Assembly: GCA_024709485.1 (NCBI GenBank)
Contig: JANJWO010000046.1
Span: forward strand, 1 to 58,237
DNA length: 58,237 bases
Source: Hydrogenophilaceae bacterium
Lineage (GTDB): Bacteria > Pseudomonadota > Gammaproteobacteria > Burkholderiales > Thiobacillaceae
Direction of reading: 5' to 3'
A program made the translations under genes and the position numbers. Under the pieces are notes generated by a model. The model worked only from the letters and a program-made list of their open reading frames with translations, had not been told where the DNA came from and ran no database searches. Below, in pieces: positions 56,251 to 58,237 of the stretch (position 1 is the stretch's first letter; each line of letters opens with the position of its first letter).

Positions 56251-57588
56251 ATGAACCCTCCCAAAAAAGTCTTCATCAAGACCTTCGGCTGCCAGATGAA
56301 CGAGTACGACTCGGACAAGATGGCGGACGTGCTGCACGCGGCGGAACGCTTCGAGAAAACCGACAATCCCGAAGAAGCCGACGTGATCCTGTTCAACACC
56401 TGCTCGGTGCGCGAAAAGGCGCAGGAGAAGGTGTTTTCCGACCTCGGCCGGGTGCGCGGGCTGAAGGCCAAGAACCCCGAGCTCATCATCGGCGTCGGCG
56501 GCTGCGTGGCGAGCCAGGAGGGCGCGGCCATCGTCGCGCGCGCGTCTTATGTCGACGTGGTGTTCGGGCCGCAGACTTTGCACCGGCTGCCGGAATTGAT
56601 CGCCAGGCGGCGCGCGACCGGGCGCGCCCAGGTCGACATCAGCTTTCCCGAAATCGAGAAGTTCGACCATCTGCCCGCCGCCAAGGTGGAAGGGGCGACC
56701 GCCTTCGTCTCCATCATGGAAGGCTGCTCCAAGTACTGCAGCTTCTGCGTCGTACCCTATACCCGCGGCGAGGAAGTGTCGCGCCCCTTCGACGACGTCA
56801 TCGCCGAGGTGGCGGCCCTGGCCGAACAGGGCGTGAAGGAAATCAACCTGCTGGGGCAGAACGTCAATGCCTACCGCGGCGCCATGCACGACGGCGCCAT
56901 CGCCGATTTCGCCTTCCTGCTCGAATGCGTGCACGAGATCCCCGGCGTGGAACGAATCCGCTACACCACCAGCCACCCGCGCGAGATGACGGAGCGCCTG
57001 ATCGATTGTTATCGCACCCTGCCCAAGCTGGTGTCGCACCTGCACCTGCCGGTGCAGGCCGGCTCCGACCGCATCCTCGCCGCCATGAAGCGCGGCTACA
57101 CGGCGCTGGAATACAAGAGTCTCGTGCGCAAACTGAAGGCGGCGCGCCCCGATCTGTGCCTGTCCTCGGACTTCATCGTCGGTTTCCCCGGCGAAAGCGA
57201 TACCGATTTCGAGGCCACCATGAAACTGATCGAGGAGGTCGGCTTCGACGCCTCCTTCTCCTTCATCTACAGCAAGCGCCCCGGCACGCCGGCTTCTGAG
57301 CTGCCCGACGACGTGCCGCATGCAGTGAAGCAGGCGCGGCTGGAGCGCCTGCAGGCCGCCATCAACGCCGCCGCGCAAGCCGTCAACCAGAACATGGCAG
57401 GCACGGTGCAGCGCGTGCTGGTGGAAGGCGTGTCGAAGAAGAATGCCGACGAGCTGATGGGGCGCACCGACAACAACCGCATCGTCAATTTCCAGGGCCA
57501 GCCGCGGCTGATCGGGCAGTTCGTCAATGTCGGCATCACCCAGGCCCTGCCGCACAGCCTGCGTGGCGAGGTGGTGACCCGTGGCTGA
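56251..57588 (+). CDS. miaB: tRNA-2-methylthio-N6-dimethylallyladenosine synthase
   Basis: MiaB is a radical-SAM methylthiotransferase that converts i6A37 to ms2i6A37 in tRNAs. The 445-residue product has the N-terminal MTTase domain with cysteines at 14, 51 and 85, the radical-SAM motif CSKYCSFC at 159-166 (C159, C163, C166), and the C-terminal TRAM domain ending LRGEVVTRG. All six cluster ligands are present. It is followed by phoH, whose GTG start lies 8 nt inside miaB, as in the common miaB-phoH-ybeY order. Confidence 0.97.
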   Translation: MNPPKKVFIKTFGCQMNEYDSDKMADVLHAAERFEKTDNPEEADVILFNTCSVREKAQEKVFSDLGRVRGLKAKNPELIIGVGGCVASQEGAAIVARASYVDVVFGPQTLHRLPELIARRRATGRAQVDISFPEIEKFDHLPAAKVEGATAFVSIMEGCSKYCSFCVVPYTRGEEVSRPFDDVIAEVAALAEQGVKEINLLGQNVNAYRGAMHDGAIADFAFLLECVHEIPGVERIRYTTSHPREMTERLIDCYRTLPKLVSHLHLPVQAGSDRILAAMKRGYTALEYKSLVRKLKAARPDLCLSSDFIVGFPGESDTDFEATMKLIEEVGFDASFSFIYSKRPGTPASELPDDVPHAVKQARLERLQAAINAAAQAVNQNMAGTVQRVLVEGVSKKNADELMGRTDNNRIVNFQGQPRLIGQFVNVGITQALPHSLRGEVVTRG

Positions 57589-58237
57589 AGTGTTCGACAT
57601 CGACTTCAAGCCGGTGGACAACCACCGGCTCGCCATCCTGTGCGGCCCGCTGGACGAAAACCTGCGCCAGATCGAGACCGCCTTTGATGTGCTGATCCGC
57701 CGCCGCGGCAGCCGCTTTTCCGCCACGGGCGCGCGCGCCAGCGACGCCATCGCCGCGCTCGAACACTTCTACAACAAGGCCCGCGAAGACCTGACCCTGG
57801 ACGACATCCAGCTCGGCCTGGTGGAGCTTGCGCGCGGCGCGGAGGACGAGACCGGCCCCATGCTGCGCACGCGCCGCGCCGATCTCAAGCCGCGCACCCC
57901 CGGCCAGGCGGTGTACCTGGAACAGATCCAGAGCCACGACATCACCTTCGGCATCGGCCCGGCCGGCACCGGCAAGACCTATCTCGCCGTGGCCTGCGCC
58001 GTCGACGCCCTGGAGCGCGACGCGGTGAAGCGCATCGTGCTCACCCGTCCGGCGGTGGAGGCGGGCGAGCGCCTGGGCTTCCTGCCCGGCGACCTGGCGC
58101 AGAAGGTCGATCCCTATCTGCGCCCCCTGTACGACGCGCTCTACGACCTCATGGGCTTCGACAAGGTGATGAAGCTGATCGAGCGCAACACCATCGAAGT
58201 CGCGCCGCTCGCCTTCATGCGCGGCCGCACCCTGAAC
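57581..58237 (+). CDS. ybeZ: PhoH family ATPase (5' part; runs off the window)
   Basis: The first 219 codons encode [20 protein letters not shown], a KH-like N-terminal region, then the PhoH nucleotide-binding domain with Walker A GPAGTGKT at 126-133, and [17 protein letters not shown]-type segment ([18 protein letters not shown]). No stop codon is reached, so the gene is cut by the window edge. The GTG at 57581 overlaps the end of miaB; GAGG lies 11 nt before it. PhoH/YbeZ acts with YbeY in ribosomal RNA maturation. Confidence 0.95.
   Translation, partial: MAEVFDIDFKPVDNHRLAILCGPLDENLRQIETAFDVLIRRRGSRFSATGARASDAIAALEHFYNKAREDLTLDDIQLGLVELARGAEDETGPMLRTRRADLKPRTPGQAVYLEQIQSHDITFGIGPAGTGKTYLAVACAVDALERDAVKRIVLTRPAVEAGERLGFLPGDLAQKVDPYLRPLYDALYDLMGFDKVMKLIERNTIEVAPLAFMRGRTLN

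Overview
The window is a GC-rich, densely coded chromosomal segment that most resembles a betaproteobacterium. Support comes from the gene order zapB-like/zapA - 6S RNA - 5-formyl-THF cyclo-ligase, from miaB directly followed by phoH, from a tRNA-Ala with anticodon CGC, from a fused mrpAB, and from the protein sequences generally. The genus cannot be fixed from this sequence alone. No integrase, transposase, phage gene or CRISPR array was seen.

Layout. 1-3.2 kb: tRNA-Ala, a VanZ-like membrane protein, lgt and ilvD. 3.2-7.1 kb: a ParA-type ATPase, then a solute-binding protein translationally coupled to a membrane GGDEF/EAL enzyme. 7.2-28.5 kb: a block rich in ion transport. It holds two P2-type cation ATPases flanking a complete mrp Na+/H+ antiporter operon, a universal stress protein, two thioredoxin-fold proteins, a putative Na+/H+ antiporter, a Bax-inhibitor-1 protein, a small cytochrome c and an operon of two Na+-coupled amino-acid symporters (NSS and AGCS). 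28.6-30.1 kb: the 5-FCL / 6S RNA / zapA / zapB-like cluster. 30.2-35.8 kb: a cobalamin riboswitch with btuB, a CapA-like protein, a small membrane protein, glutamyl-Q tRNA(Asp) synthetase and a hypothetical protein. 35.9-52.2 kb: an entirely minus-strand tad/flp (type IVb pilus) locus with 19 genes. 52.3-56.0 kb: a PAP2 protein with a 59-residue partner, and a polytopic membrane protein coupled to a GtrA-family protein. 56.1-58.2 kb: tRNA-Met, miaB and the 5' part of phoH, which runs off the window.

How the genes work together. The tad locus has every core part: two Flp pilins, the prepilin peptidase, the secretin with a separately encoded N-domain protein, CpaB, TadZ, TadA, TadB, TadC and TadD. 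It also has a duplicated tadG-tadE-tadE module on each side of tadZABCD and an added winged-helix AAA+ ATPase. In the ion block, Mrp, the P-type ATPases, the antiporter and the Na+ symporters together suggest a cell that depends on Na+ and Ca2+ cycling. The B12 riboswitch controls uptake through BtuB.

The least explained items are: the AAA+ ATPase and the shared C-terminal peptide inside the tad locus, a second Flp pilin and a 59-residue membrane protein that are easily missed because they are so short, a family of 9-nt-periodic inverted repeats (one copy supplies the end of gluQ), and a PEP-CTERM-like short ORF coupled to a P-type ATPase.
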